In this document: piece after piece, positions 7,281 through 17,000 of the stretch
Layout: every line of letters starts with the position of its first letter
How positions within the stretch are numbered: the stretch's first letter is position 1
Origin: Bacteroidales bacterium
GTDB taxonomy: Bacteria; Bacteroidota; Bacteroidia; Bacteroidales; Marinilabiliaceae
Length of the DNA: 42,580 bases
Direction: 5' to 3'
Assembly: GCA_017960905.1 (NCBI GenBank)
Contig: JAGCYH010000033.1
Coordinates: forward strand, 1-42,580
The notes under the pieces: generated by a model
Seen by the model: the letters and a program-made list of their open reading frames with translations, nothing else
The model's database searches: none
What the model was told of the DNA's origin: nothing
Position numbers and translations under genes: made by a program

Positions 7281-8256
7281 ATCCGAATTGTATCTCATCG
7301 TTGAAATTGAAAATAAGACGGTCGTTGCGGTCGTCGTAGCACATGCTGATAATGTTGTAGCCGATATTCAGTGTGGCCACGTAATCGCCTGATTTTGTGA
7401 AAATCATGCACATCTTCGTAGGCTTATGCTCATCGTAGTCCTCGCCATTGTATGCCGAGGCTAAATAATTGTTGGTGAAAACAGGGTGGACAAACGTATA
7501 TGTGTTGTCGTTGGTTCCCCAATGCGGACCGTAAATATTCTTTTTCAGATTGCCTTCGAGGTCGAAAATGCTAATCAGGTCGTCGAAGTAATTGCACTCG
7601 GCATAAATGCCGTCGGCGAACGAGACAGCGAGCATTATACGCTTTTTGCGCACATCGGGATGAAGGTACTCAAGCGTTTTCATCTCGCCGGTCTTCATGT
7701 TGTATTTCCCTACCATTGCGGCAAAATCGTTAGTCCCGATGGGTCGTATTGCTCTGCAATACGACAATGTATCGTTGACAAAATAGTATTCAGAGCCAAA
7801 AATGTCGCTTTTGAATTTGAATTTCACATAAGGCGGATATTTTTTGTCAACTAACACACTATCAGTGTTATAAGCCAGTATGACGTATTTCCCGAAATCG
7901 GGAACGTACAGCTCGTGCGTTTCCCGATTAAAAAGAGGTTCGCCTATTCGGGTTATCTCTTTAGGTCCTTGACCTGTTTCGCCGAAAGATACAAGATGCT
8001 TGTAAGTGTTTCTGTCAAAGATATTTATCGCGTCGTCCATGGCGTGATAGTCGAACACAAACATATAGTCGCCGCCAATAATAGTACCGGCAAACTGTCC
8101 CACCATGACATCGCCCAAATCTATTTCGTGAATCAAATGCTTGACATCGAGCATGTTATCGCGGCTCGACTGGTAGATTTCGGTTTCGGTGTTGCGGTTG
8201 CAACCCGATATTGGCACTAATAGTGCCAATAAGAATAGCGCTTTCAAAGTTTTCAT
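7252..8256 (-). CDS. Lipoprotein, 6-bladed beta-propeller (BF3164/TolB-like family)
   Basis: A 334-residue protein. The ATG at 8256 gives MKTLKALFLLALLVPISGC, a lipoprotein signal with lipobox Cys19; a longer in-frame reading to 8346 would lack a leader and cover the promoter. Repeated beta strands fit a six-bladed propeller of the TolB-like BF3164 family: INIFDRNTYKHLVSFGETGQGP, LFNRETHELYVPD and LISIFDLEGNLKKNIYGP. These are common lipoproteins of unknown function in Bacteroidales. It has its own promoter box (8285-8292) and is separated from the upstream B12 operon by a terminator. Confidence 0.82.
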   Translation of the reverse strand: MKTLKALFLLALLVPISGCNRNTETEIYQSSRDNMLDVKHLIHEIDLGDVMVGQFAGTIIGGDYMFVFDYHAMDDAINIFDRNTYKHLVSFGETGQGPKEITRIGEPLFNRETHELYVPDFGKYVILAYNTDSVLVDKKYPPYVKFKFKSDIFGSEYYFVNDTLSYCRAIRPIGTNDFAAMVGKYNMKTGEMKTLEYLHPDVRKKRIMLAVSFADGIYAECNYFDDLISIFDLEGNLKKNIYGPHWGTNDNTYTFVHPVFTNNYLASAYNGEDYDEHKPTKMCMIFTKSGDYVATLNIGYNIISMCYDDRNDRLIFNFNDEIQFGYLDIRDLNL

Positions 8257-8284
8257 TTTCAGTATGTTGTTGTCGTTATTTTTA

Positions 8285-8292
8285 CAAATATA
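8285..8292 (-). promoter_or_regulatory. -7 promoter box of the propeller lipoprotein gene
   Basis: TATATTTG on the minus strand, 28 bases before ATG 8256 and downstream of the B12 operon terminator. Confidence 0.6.
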
Positions 8293-8321
8293 CAAAAAAC
8301 CGAACCGCAAAACAAAAAAAA

Positions 8322-8356
8322 GGTTCATTTTTTTGAGAACGCTCAAAAAATGAACC
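8322..8356 (-). terminator. Terminator of the B12 uptake operon
   Basis: A hairpin with ggttcatttttt-type arms (15 base pairs plus one bulged base) is followed on the minus strand by a T-run (A-run on plus at 8314-8321). It lies 22 bases after the stop at 8379. Confidence 0.85.
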
Positions 8357-8378
8357 CAGATTGTAATTGTAAGGAAAT

Positions 8379-9356
8379 TTATTTCACAATACGTTTCGAT
8401 ACTTTTACCGAGCCGTCGGTGAAATATGTTTTTATAATGTTTATGCCTTTTTGTAATGATTCGACTTTCTGACCGTCGATGGTAAAAATCTCTACTGCTT
8501 TCACTTCTGTATTATGACCGACAGACACTATGCCGGTTTCGGTAGTTTTAGGGAAACGAACTTTTATATTGTCCATCGCAAAATAGGAGGCTTGATTGAC
8601 GTAGTCTCCCGATTTGTCATTCGAGTCGATTGTGATAAGAACTTTATCAACTTCGCCAAGATCAACCAGCGGCACTTCGGTCCATTCTTCGAGGAAATTG
8701 CCATCACGCGCCAAATCAAACGAAACAGTACCTGTCGCTTCGCCATTATTGTAGCCATGAAAGGTAACTGTCATATAATCACCCACTTCTGTAAGTGTCT
8801 TACCAAAACTATTGTCGTTTTTGGCAGTATTGAGCTGATATGTCGTCGGTCCCACAAGAGCCGACTCTATAACGTGAGCTCCTGCCGATTTCGAAAACGC
8901 AAACCATGTTTGCGGATTAGCATCTGCTATTGTCGGATTGGAATTACAGTATACAACAGCAAAATTACTTGACCCATTTGGTACTGGTACAGCAAGTTGG
9001 TTGAGATAATCTCCATTCGACAAGTCGTCGTCGATATAGTTCGAAATGGCTATACCGCCCCCCCAGAACGATCCATCACCCCAAGCGTTAGTCAACTCCG
9101 AATAAATCTCGGTATTGTTCTGGTCCCACCAATTATATGGTTCATCTTCTTCGTCGTCGAAGTCAGCAGGATAGAGCAAGGGGCCATAATACTGCGGATT
9201 ATCAATAAGTGACGACCAATTGTAATCATTGGCGAAATTAACATCGCCTTTGTAATCGGCATCTTCGAAAGTTAGAACGCGCAGTTCGTAGTCTTCCTGC
9301 GCAAGAGCTGTTAGTGCGCAAAGTGCGCAACCAAGAAATGTAATTGTTCTTTTCAT
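8379..9356 (-). CDS. DUF4465 secreted protein of the B12 locus
   Basis: A 325-residue protein with a signal peptide (MKRTITFLGCALCALTALAQ). The core (about 25-265) matches DUF4465: VLTFED, WGGGIAISNYIDDD and a closing YFAMDNIKVRFP. The last ~55 residues (VKAVEIFTIDGQKVESLQKGI...VSKRIVK) resemble a type IX sorting tail. It is the last gene of the riboswitch-controlled operon, 18 bases after the previous gene. Bacteroides cobamide loci encode extra surface B12-binding proteins such as BtuH, and DUF4465 genes are frequent partners; whether this one is a BtuH orthologue is an inference I could not check. Confidence 0.82.
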   Translation of the reverse strand: MKRTITFLGCALCALTALAQEDYELRVLTFEDADYKGDVNFANDYNWSSLIDNPQYYGPLLYPADFDDEEDEPYNWWDQNNTEIYSELTNAWGDGSFWGGGIAISNYIDDDLSNGDYLNQLAVPVPNGSSNFAVVYCNSNPTIADANPQTWFAFSKSAGAHVIESALVGPTTYQLNTAKNDNSFGKTLTEVGDYMTVTFHGYNNGEATGTVSFDLARDGNFLEEWTEVPLVDLGEVDKVLITIDSNDKSGDYVNQASYFAMDNIKVRFPKTTETGIVSVGHNTEVKAVEIFTIDGQKVESLQKGINIIKTYFTDGSVKVSKRIVK

Positions 9357-9374
9357 TTGTCTTAAATTATATAG

Positions 9375-10478
9375 TTATTTTAATATGATTTTCTTACGTT
9401 GTCCGTTTTTGTACTTAATGATGTAAATGCCTCTTTTTGCGTTAGTTAGCGATGTTTTTCGACCTGTCAGGTCGAAAACATCTGACTCGGGCGAAATATC
9501 CGAAACGGATATTTCGGTAATAGCATTAGGCATAACAGCATCGACGTGCAAATCGTTGGCACCGCTGATTTCGGTAGAGACTTCACCGAGCCAGCCGGCA
9601 TTCTGATTTATAGCGGTATAGACTTTGACAAAGTCTATACCGTTGAGCTTTACGCTGTTACCGTTGGCATCGACAGCCCAGTCGATTTTAAACTCCGAAG
9701 GATGCTCTATTTCGTTGGTCTCGTTCGGATGGTTGTCGGCATAGCCCCAGTCGAACATATAAAGCAGATAGTTGGTGCCGTTAGAGCTCAAGTCTACGGC
9801 GTTGTCGGGCAAGCGAGTGCCGGTGAACGACATTTTGTCGGCCGAAATCCAATCGGGGTAATAGTTCTGCTTGTGATAAGCATTTTTATACACAAACCCC
9901 GACTCGTCAGCAGAGCTCTCCCATGCTATGTATTTGGTATCAGTAATAGCCTTGTTCTTCGGGTCGGGCGTGGGTGTATGGTCGGCGGCTGGTCGATGAT
10001 AAGTCATTGTGTAATTGTGCTTTGTGGCTGCATTTTTATAGTCTGAGCCGGCCAGTTCGTACCAAGTGTCGTCGGGCAGTCCGTTGCCGTTCGCATCGCG
10101 GCTGACCATCACTATGCCAGGCTCGCAACTGCCGCCCCGACGTGTATCGTCGGGCGATTGCGTGTCGGAGAAAAAGGCATTGCCAAGAATCTTAAAGTCG
10201 TATTCGCCTTCGACATTCACTATGGTATGGTCGAAACCGAAAACCACATAACCGCCGTAGCCGCCAAGCGAGATTAGCGTTTTCTTATTATTTGCCAGAC
10301 ACTCCTCGGCTTTTTGCGCCATCGATGCCTCTGTATCGCCTTCGGTGTATTCGGGCATAGTATTGACAAACTGTCCTGGCGCAGGCCTGTACTCATATAC
10401 ACGGCTTATATAAGGCGACTGTGCTGTGGCCGCCGATGCAAAACCAATTAAAAAGAAAAACTGTTTTAATACATTCAT
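9375..10478 (-). CDS. Secreted cell-surface protein of the B12 locus
   Basis: A 367-residue protein. The ATG at 10478 gives a signal peptide (MNVLKQFFFLIGFASAATAQ); the track-style start 6 bases earlier would be TTG. It contains ISLGGYGGYVVFGFDH, GEYDFKILGNAFF, a Ca-binding-like RDANGNGLPDDTWYELAGS segment and VDLSSNGTNYLLYMFDWGYADN. The last ~70 residues (ISVSDISPESDVFDLTGRKT...KKIILK) form a sorting tail. Similar proteins sit beside btuB/btuG in Bacteroides and probably take part in cobamide capture or presentation on the surface. The biochemical role is unknown. It lies 15 bases after btuG. Confidence 0.8.
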   Translation of the reverse strand: MNVLKQFFFLIGFASAATAQSPYISRVYEYRPAPGQFVNTMPEYTEGDTEASMAQKAEECLANNKKTLISLGGYGGYVVFGFDHTIVNVEGEYDFKILGNAFFSDTQSPDDTRRGGSCEPGIVMVSRDANGNGLPDDTWYELAGSDYKNAATKHNYTMTYHRPAADHTPTPDPKNKAITDTKYIAWESSADESGFVYKNAYHKQNYYPDWISADKMSFTGTRLPDNAVDLSSNGTNYLLYMFDWGYADNHPNETNEIEHPSEFKIDWAVDANGNSVKLNGIDFVKVYTAINQNAGWLGEVSTEISGANDLHVDAVMPNAITEISVSDISPESDVFDLTGRKTSLTNAKRGIYIIKYKNGQRKKIILK

Positions 10479-10493
10479 ATTCAATAGTTTATA

Positions 10494-11657
10494 TCATTTG
10501 TAATGTAATGCGAAATGTGCCGGAATATCTCCTGTCGAGACCGACCATTTCTTTTTTCCATATTTGTCGAAGCAATACAACACGCCTGGCGATACGTAGT
10601 TTCGCGCGTCGGTTACGAAAATATCCTTTGTCAGCGGATTGACACAGATGCCGTACGGCACCTGTATCCGCTCATCGGTGCCGTCGGTTATGAAGTTGCG
10701 CGTTACAACCGTGTGATGCTTGACGTCGACAATGGCGTAAGATGCTGTGTTGTCGTAAGTTTCGTAGCTGAATTCGTTGCTGCATACGTAGAGCGAATCG
10801 CCGTCGAGCCAGAATGAGCCAACGGCCACATCGACCGAATCGCATAGCGATTCGGTCTGTAAATCAACGCAATACAGCCGCGATGGCTGCTCAAAGTAAT
10901 CGCCGCGCGACGACACCCACAACTGCTTGTGGCTGTCGATGCACAAGCGGTGCAGATTGTTGACCACTTCTATGCGTCGCTCTTCCGTAAATGTCTCTAT
11001 ATCAATCACCGACACTGTGTTTTCGTAGTTTGGCACCATATATCCGCCCGAATTGGCCACGTAGATTTTTCCGCCATCGGCATCGACGGCTATGCCGTCG
11101 GGCTGGAAGCCGACATTGCACGTAGCTACCACCTGAAGTGTGGCCGTGTCGATTTTTGCCACATAGCCAATTTGCTTATAATCAGTCGATATGAGCACCG
11201 GACCGGCGTAGCTTGTCAGGTAGGCGTAGCGCCCGCTGAATGCCATGTAGCGGCAGTTCGGCACTTCTATAGTGCCGATGTGCCGCGCGGTATGCACATC
11301 CATCACTTCTACGAAATTTGAACAATTGATAACAGCGTAAAGACGTGAACCATAGATGTTTAAGTCGTTGCCTACGTCGCCGAGCTCTTGTACCACAGTC
11401 TGATTGGCCTCGGCGTAGATGTTGCGCGTGTATTGGCCGCTGGCAAAGTCGAAATAGTCGAGCGTGGCTTTGTTGCTGCCCATGTTGCCTTCGTTGAGCA
11501 GGTAGAATCCGGCGAGGTCGCGGCTCTCGGTGATGTCGTCAACGTCCTCTGTCTCAGGCATCAAGAGCTCTTTGTCGTCGCGGCATGCCGCCACGACGAA
11601 GAGCATGGCGCTTATCAATGTCCACTGCAACAGTAACTTGTGTATTCTTTTCTCCAT
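10494..11657 (-). CDS. btuG: BtuG-like surface vitamin B12-binding lipoprotein (YncE family)
   Basis: A 387-residue protein with a lipoprotein signal (lipobox Cys25 in FVVAACRDD). The rest is a seven-bladed YncE-type propeller with LAGFYLLNEGNMGSNKATLDY, VGFQPDGIAVDADGGKIYVANSGG and VPYGICVNPLTKDIFVTDAR. In Bacteroides thetaiotaomicron BtuG caps the BtuB receptor and binds cobalamin with extremely high affinity. Here the gene lies 13 bases after btuB under a cobalamin riboswitch, which strongly supports the same role. Confidence 0.9.
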   Translation of the reverse strand: MEKRIHKLLLQWTLISAMLFVVAACRDDKELLMPETEDVDDITESRDLAGFYLLNEGNMGSNKATLDYFDFASGQYTRNIYAEANQTVVQELGDVGNDLNIYGSRLYAVINCSNFVEVMDVHTARHIGTIEVPNCRYMAFSGRYAYLTSYAGPVLISTDYKQIGYVAKIDTATLQVVATCNVGFQPDGIAVDADGGKIYVANSGGYMVPNYENTVSVIDIETFTEERRIEVVNNLHRLCIDSHKQLWVSSRGDYFEQPSRLYCVDLQTESLCDSVDVAVGSFWLDGDSLYVCSNEFSYETYDNTASYAIVDVKHHTVVTRNFITDGTDERIQVPYGICVNPLTKDIFVTDARNYVSPGVLYCFDKYGKKKWSVSTGDIPAHFALHYK

Positions 11658-11670
11658 AACTTCAACTTTT

Positions 11671-13701
11671 TCAATAACTTATCCGAACCGAACCTTTGTA
11701 ATTCCGGCCAGGCATAGGGTAGTTGAGTACCACATCGTATTGCTGGTCGAGTATGTTGTTCACTTCGAACGATAAGTCGAATTTTAGTATTTTGTTCAAA
11801 ATCAGATGTTTGTGCAGGCTTAAATCGTTGGTGTACCACGACGGTTCGTAGTTTTCGGCAATATTTGCCGAAACGTGATACCTTTCGCCAACATATATGA
11901 AGCTGTAGTTGAGAGCCCAGTCGTGCCACGTAGCGCTCACGAGCGCCGAGCCGCTGTGCTCGGGTATGTAGCTTATTTGTCCGTTGTAAGTGCCGCGCTG
12001 TCCGTTGTCGGTCGGGTCGGTAACGTCGTGCGCGCGCTGGTAGGTGTAGTTGAGCTGGCAGCTGACGTAAGGCAGCTTGCAGCCGACGCGGGCCTCGGCG
12101 CCGCGTATGTCCACTTTGCCTATGTTCATCATCATCCACCGATATTGCGAATTGCCCTTGGGCACGGCCAGAATCTTGTCGCTTACCTTTATATAATACG
12201 CATCGGCCGCAAGCGAAATTTGCATTGCGCCGCGCGTAATAAGCTCATTTACACCAAGATCGAACTGTGTAGTGTATTCGGGTCGGAGCGAAATGTTGCC
12301 TATGTCGGTGTAGTACAGGTCGTTGAATGTGGGCATGCGAAACATGCGTTTGCAGAATGCACTGAAACTCAGTTTTTTATCTTCTGTTGGGGTGTATTTT
12401 ACAAAAATGGCCGGTGTCAGTTTGCGTGTTTTGTTTTCGGTTTTCCGTTCTTTAGCCGACGCCGCATCGTTTATGAAGTTGCCGAGCAAACTCGCCTGTA
12501 GAGCCACGTTGCCGAGCGCGAGGTTGGCGGCTAAAGCCGCCAACAATGTTGTTCGCTTTGGCAAAGCGAAGTTAGCCATGTCGGACTTGAGCCAGTTGCG
12601 TTCGAAGTCGGCACTGAAGGCTATGTCGAATATGTCGCTCACAGCCAGCCTGTTGGCCGTCGATGCGTACACTGCATACTGGCGGAATGTGTTATCGACG
12701 TACATCAGCGTGGTGTCGGGGTTGATGTAGTGCATGTAATCGTATGAGTATTTGGCATTTAGCTTTGTCGAAATTGCCTCATCGAAATCTTTCTGCAGAC
12801 TGCCTTGCACGAAGAAGTCGCGGTCGTACTGGCGTTGGCTGCTTGTCCACACGTTGCGCACAATGGCGCGTGGCAAGCCGCGCGCCGACTTATAGTAATA
12901 GGCTTTCAAGTGCCACACAGCGCCATCGGAAGAGCCGAAGATGCTGTTCTCGAGTCGCAAAGCATCTATCTCGCCGTTCTGTCGCACGCCTGTCGTGTCC
13001 CACGCCACGATGGTGTTACCGCGGGCGTCGGTGAAGCGTTTGCGGTAGCGGAATTTGTACTTGCCCGAGGCGTCGGTGTATTCGGCGTTGGCCGAATACG
13101 AAATGTTGTCGGTTATTTTTGTTTCAAGAAGAAGAGAGCCGTTGCGTAGGTCGAATGAGCCGCAACTGACTTTGGCTGAAGCGTTTATGCGTTTGTCGCC
13201 CGAGAAATTCGGGCGACGTGTTTGCAGATATACGCTGCCCGATGTGCCGAAATCCTTTGCCGGTTGGAATATGTCGGACTTTTGCCCGTTGTAAACCGCC
13301 ACCTCTTCGACATTTTCGAGTGAGAATTTGCCCAAATCGACGGTGCCGTTTTGGGCGTTGCCAATCTGAAGCCCGTCGTAGAAAACGCCCAGATGATTCG
13401 AACCCATAGAGCGCACGTCGACAGTTTTCAGTCCACCCACGCCGCCGTAGTCTTTTATCTGCACGCCGGCGAAGTAACGCACCGCATCGGCCACCGAAAG
13501 GGCGTTCATCTGGCGCAGTGTCTGCCCCGACAAACGTTGTGGCGCAACGAGTTCGCGTTGCCGCATAGCGACAACACGAAACTCGTCGATGCTTCGCTCA
13601 AAAATGGTATCTTGTTCATTTTCAGCTACATCGATCGAATAGACTGGCATTGCAAAGTGCAAACCAATCAGACAGGTTAAGCTCTTTTTTAGTTCAAACA
13701 T
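11671..13701 (-). CDS. btuB: TonB-dependent vitamin B12 receptor BtuB
   Basis: A 676-residue outer membrane receptor. The ATG at 13701 gives MFELKKSLTCLIGLHFAMPVYS; readings further upstream would run into the riboswitch. The plug domain (about 30-170) contains VAPQRLSGQTLRQMNALSVADAVRYFAGVQIKDYGGVGGLKTVDVR and GVFYDGLQIGN-type motifs (quoted in parts: ADAVRYFAGVQIKDYGG, LKTVDVRSMGSNHLG). The C-terminal barrel ends in an aromatic residue (GSVRISY). The gene is the first of an operon with btuG. The receptor imports cobamides with energy from TonB; btuFCD is not in the window. Confidence 0.92.
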   Translation of the reverse strand: MFELKKSLTCLIGLHFAMPVYSIDVAENEQDTIFERSIDEFRVVAMRQRELVAPQRLSGQTLRQMNALSVADAVRYFAGVQIKDYGGVGGLKTVDVRSMGSNHLGVFYDGLQIGNAQNGTVDLGKFSLENVEEVAVYNGQKSDIFQPAKDFGTSGSVYLQTRRPNFSGDKRINASAKVSCGSFDLRNGSLLLETKITDNISYSANAEYTDASGKYKFRYRKRFTDARGNTIVAWDTTGVRQNGEIDALRLENSIFGSSDGAVWHLKAYYYKSARGLPRAIVRNVWTSSQRQYDRDFFVQGSLQKDFDEAISTKLNAKYSYDYMHYINPDTTLMYVDNTFRQYAVYASTANRLAVSDIFDIAFSADFERNWLKSDMANFALPKRTTLLAALAANLALGNVALQASLLGNFINDAASAKERKTENKTRKLTPAIFVKYTPTEDKKLSFSAFCKRMFRMPTFNDLYYTDIGNISLRPEYTTQFDLGVNELITRGAMQISLAADAYYIKVSDKILAVPKGNSQYRWMMMNIGKVDIRGAEARVGCKLPYVSCQLNYTYQRAHDVTDPTDNGQRGTYNGQISYIPEHSGSALVSATWHDWALNYSFIYVGERYHVSANIAENYEPSWYTNDLSLHKHLILNKILKFDLSFEVNNILDQQYDVVLNYPMPGRNYKGSVRISY

Positions 13702-13756
13702 CGTTTCATGCCCCAATCCACGAGGGCTTTTGCAGCTTTTGGCTATTTTGAAACTT

Positions 13757-13953
13757 GTTTGCGGCAGGTCTTCTGACTTGTCGCGTGGCACCGTCTTCCC
13801 ATACAAAGCTCTCAGAATGAGCGATATACAGTGACATAAATGGCGCTACGCCGGCCTCAATAGGCCGCATGACTTACAGCAGCGGGACTGTTCAGGACTT
13901 GCACCTGATTCCCTTTTAATCGTTTGTGCTGCAATTAATTACAGCACAAACGA
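13757..13953 (-). ncRNA. Cobalamin riboswitch
   Basis: On the minus strand the 5' part has the conserved aaaagggaatcaggtg and cctgaacagtcccgctgctg core segments, and the 3' part has the B12 box-like agtcagaagacctgcc. An upstream hairpin (gtttgtgctg / cagcacaaac) is also present. The element lies between the promoter box (13968-13975) and the btuB start (13701). Cobalamin binding normally represses expression of transport genes in such arrangements. Confidence 0.95.
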
Positions 13954-13967
13954 ACCGTAAACGCTCA

Positions 13968-13975
13968 CAAAGATA
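13968..13975 (-). promoter_or_regulatory. -7 promoter box of the B12 operon
   Basis: TATCTTTG on the minus strand, placed directly before the riboswitch. It matches TAnnTTTG; no clear -33 element. Confidence 0.65.
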
Positions 13976-14032
13976 CGTTTTTTTTGCAGTGTAGCGGTTG
14001 CCCGATGTGCTTTTTTTCAGATGATGCGCGAA

Positions 14033-17000
14033 TCACGCTTCAGAGTTGTCGGTGCCATACAGCATGGTGCTTGGCGAGACGTCGTACTGCTTGCTGAAGC
14101 AGCGCGTGAAATATTTTGGGTCGCTGAAGCCTACTTCAGCCGATATTTGCGTTATGTTTTTTTCGTGCGACACGCGGTTTTCGAGAATGAGCTGGCGCGC
14201 TATCTGCAGGCGGTAGTCGCGTATGTACTGCGCTGTCGATGTGCCCAGCGCAGCCTGCAGACGGTTGTTGACGGTGCCTCGGCTGCAGCCCAGGTCCTTC
14301 ACAATGTCGTCGACCGAATAATCGGGGTCGGTGTAGTGGTTGTGAATGTGGTTGAGAATCTCGATGGCGAGGTCGTCGTTTTGCGCAATGCGCTCATTTT
14401 CAGTAGGCGACGATTGCAGGGCGGCATTGCCGCCTGCATTGTTGCTTGGTGTACGCCCGTCGGTAGCAATGGTTTGGCCTACCGAAATAGGCAGCAGCAC
14501 TCTTATCGACACGCTATGGCGTTGGCTGTAGCGTGCATATATTTCGCCGTTGTACCTCATTATAACGCTTTGAATGTCAGCGTAATCGGCTGCAGGGTCA
14601 TCGTTCTTCGAGTACAACTTCATGAGCAGGCTGTCGGCTTGTGCGTCGGTGCTGTTGCCAGGCATATTGCCAACGCAGATGTAGATGCTGTTGGTGTTTT
14701 TGAAAATCGACGTCGCGCAGTAGACCGAGATGGCGCCATGGTCGGCCGTATGGTCTATCAGGCACGAGAGAATAAGGCTTATGATGCGCTTCGTTACCGT
14801 CTCGTCGATATTTATTGAGTTCTCGTGAACATGCAGATACTGTTTGACCGAAATGCCTCTCTTGCTGGCAATTACGGCGCACGGCTGTATTGTGTCGCGA
14901 ACGAGCGACACAATGTCGCAAGGTGTGAATTTCGCATTTATGACTTTGTCGCTCGACAGGTTGGAATAGAGGCGGAACTTATCGACCGAAAGGTTCTGTA
15001 TTTTCCGCGCCATGTTCGTAAGTATCGTCTTGTGCATGTCAAGACGTTCCTGCTGCTCGACTATAACTGCCTGTTTGCCAGTTAATTCCGATTGTAGATC
15101 ATCGAGCAGCTTACGCTGCTCGATAAGTTCGTCGGTGCGTTGCTGTATGATCTGCTGCGAGAGGCGGTTCTGCTCGGCCTGATGTTTGCTGTTGTACTTG
15201 GCCACACGTACTATTACAATCAGCAAAATCAACGCCAGCAAAGCGTAGAACCATACCGACTTGAAGAACGATGGTTTGATGATTATCTCCAACTGAGTAG
15301 AGTCGCTCCAGCCCGAATTGATGTCGCAGCAACGCACGACGAATGTATATTCGCCGTGTGGAATGTTGTTGTAGAGCGCGATGCGGTGCGTGCCGGTGGT
15401 CTCGATCCACTCTTCGTCGAAGCCTTCGAGCTGATATTGGAAGCGCAGATTCGACGACTTAGTGTTGCTGAGCGAAGCGAACTCAATGGCGAACGATTTC
15501 TCGCTTTCGCTGAGCGTAATGCTCTTTGTAAGAGATATATGGTTGTCGAGAATGTCGCTTTCGGGCTGTACGCTTTTGTTCGATACTAAAAGATTGGTAA
15601 TGATTGGTTTAGCGTCGCTGAACGTGCGGCTCGTCATCACCCTTTGTTGTATCTCCACCATGCCTTTGTTGGTGCCGAAGAACAGTTTGCCGTTTGTGGG
15701 CGACTTGTAAACGGCGTTGAGGTTGTAATTGTCGCTCAGCATACCGTTTTCGGTCGTATAGCTCGAGAAACGGCGGTTAAACGGATCGTAGACCGACAGA
15801 CCGCGGTTGGTGCTTATCCAGATGTTGCCCGCCACGTCTTCTATTATGCCTTTCACGCTGTTGTTGAGCAAGCCGTCTTTGGTGGTCAGCTGCTCGAATG
15901 TCGCGCCGCCGTCGTGGCTGAGGTATAGTCCGTAACCATTTGTACCAATGTACATTACGCCATCGGAAGCCACATAGCAGTAAGTGACTCTGGGCCAGAC
16001 TTTTGCGGTTGGATCATCGAGCTTATGGTCGATGAACCGATACTCTACCGTATCGACGGTGAACGTGTTGAGGTTGATAATCATAAGACCGTCGGATGTG
16101 CCCACCCACAGGAAACCCTGATTGTCGATGCAGGCGCCATTGGCGCCTGAAATCTTGCGATGTATAGGCGTGTAGGCCGATACACCTTTGTTATAAACGC
16201 TTAGCCCTTCTTCGGTGAAAATCCACACATTGGCATTCATCCTATCGTACACTATGCTGTTGACAGTAGCGTCGACTCTGTTGTGGAACGTTTCGATAAT
16301 AGGCAGTCGCGGGTCTGACATATCTATTATGTCGATGCCTTTTTCGGAGCCTACCCAAAGCGTTTTTGTGCGCCCGACAGCCAATGATGTGATGTGGTTG
16401 TTTGTGAGCCCGTGGCTCTCTTTCGTCAGGTGCTTGAAGGTCTCGCTGTTTTTGTTCAGTATGCTCAACCCTTTGTCGGCAGTGCCGACCCACGTGTTGC
16501 CGAATTTGTCTTCGACAATGGTTGTAACATTGTCGGAACCGATGCTTGACGGGTCGGCCGTGTTGACGTAGCACTTGATAGACAGGTCGTTGCTGATGAA
16601 CATGTCGACGCCCGAGATGGCGGTGCCCACCCAAAGGCGGTCGCCGCTTACAAGCATACAGTTGATGACGTTGCTCGAAATGGTTTTTGAGTTTTTCGAG
16701 GTGGCTTGTATAATCTGCTCAAACGAATCGGTCTGCGGGTCGTAGATGTTGAGACCGTTCGACGTTGCCACGACGAATTCGTGCGCGCCGGTCGACAGCA
16801 AGGCTGTTATGTTGTTGTCGGTGAGCGACTTCTTGTCGCTCACCACGGCGGTGTAGTGTTTTATTTCGCTAAGCGCCAGGTCTACTTTGTAGAGGCCGGC
16901 ATCGGTGCCAAGCCATACGCCGTGTTCGTTAGAATCGAAACAGGTGATTCTGAGCGTTTTACGGTCAAAATCCGGAATATCTATTTTTTCGAGAGTTATC

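Noticed and set aside
8256..8379. Propeller lipoprotein as a fifth gene of the B12 operon
   Set aside because: A strong terminator (8322-8356) and a separate promoter box (8285-8292) lie between them.
13702..13806. N-terminal extension of BtuB to position 13806
   Set aside because: The extension would be translated from the 3' part of the cobalamin riboswitch and precedes the real signal peptide.
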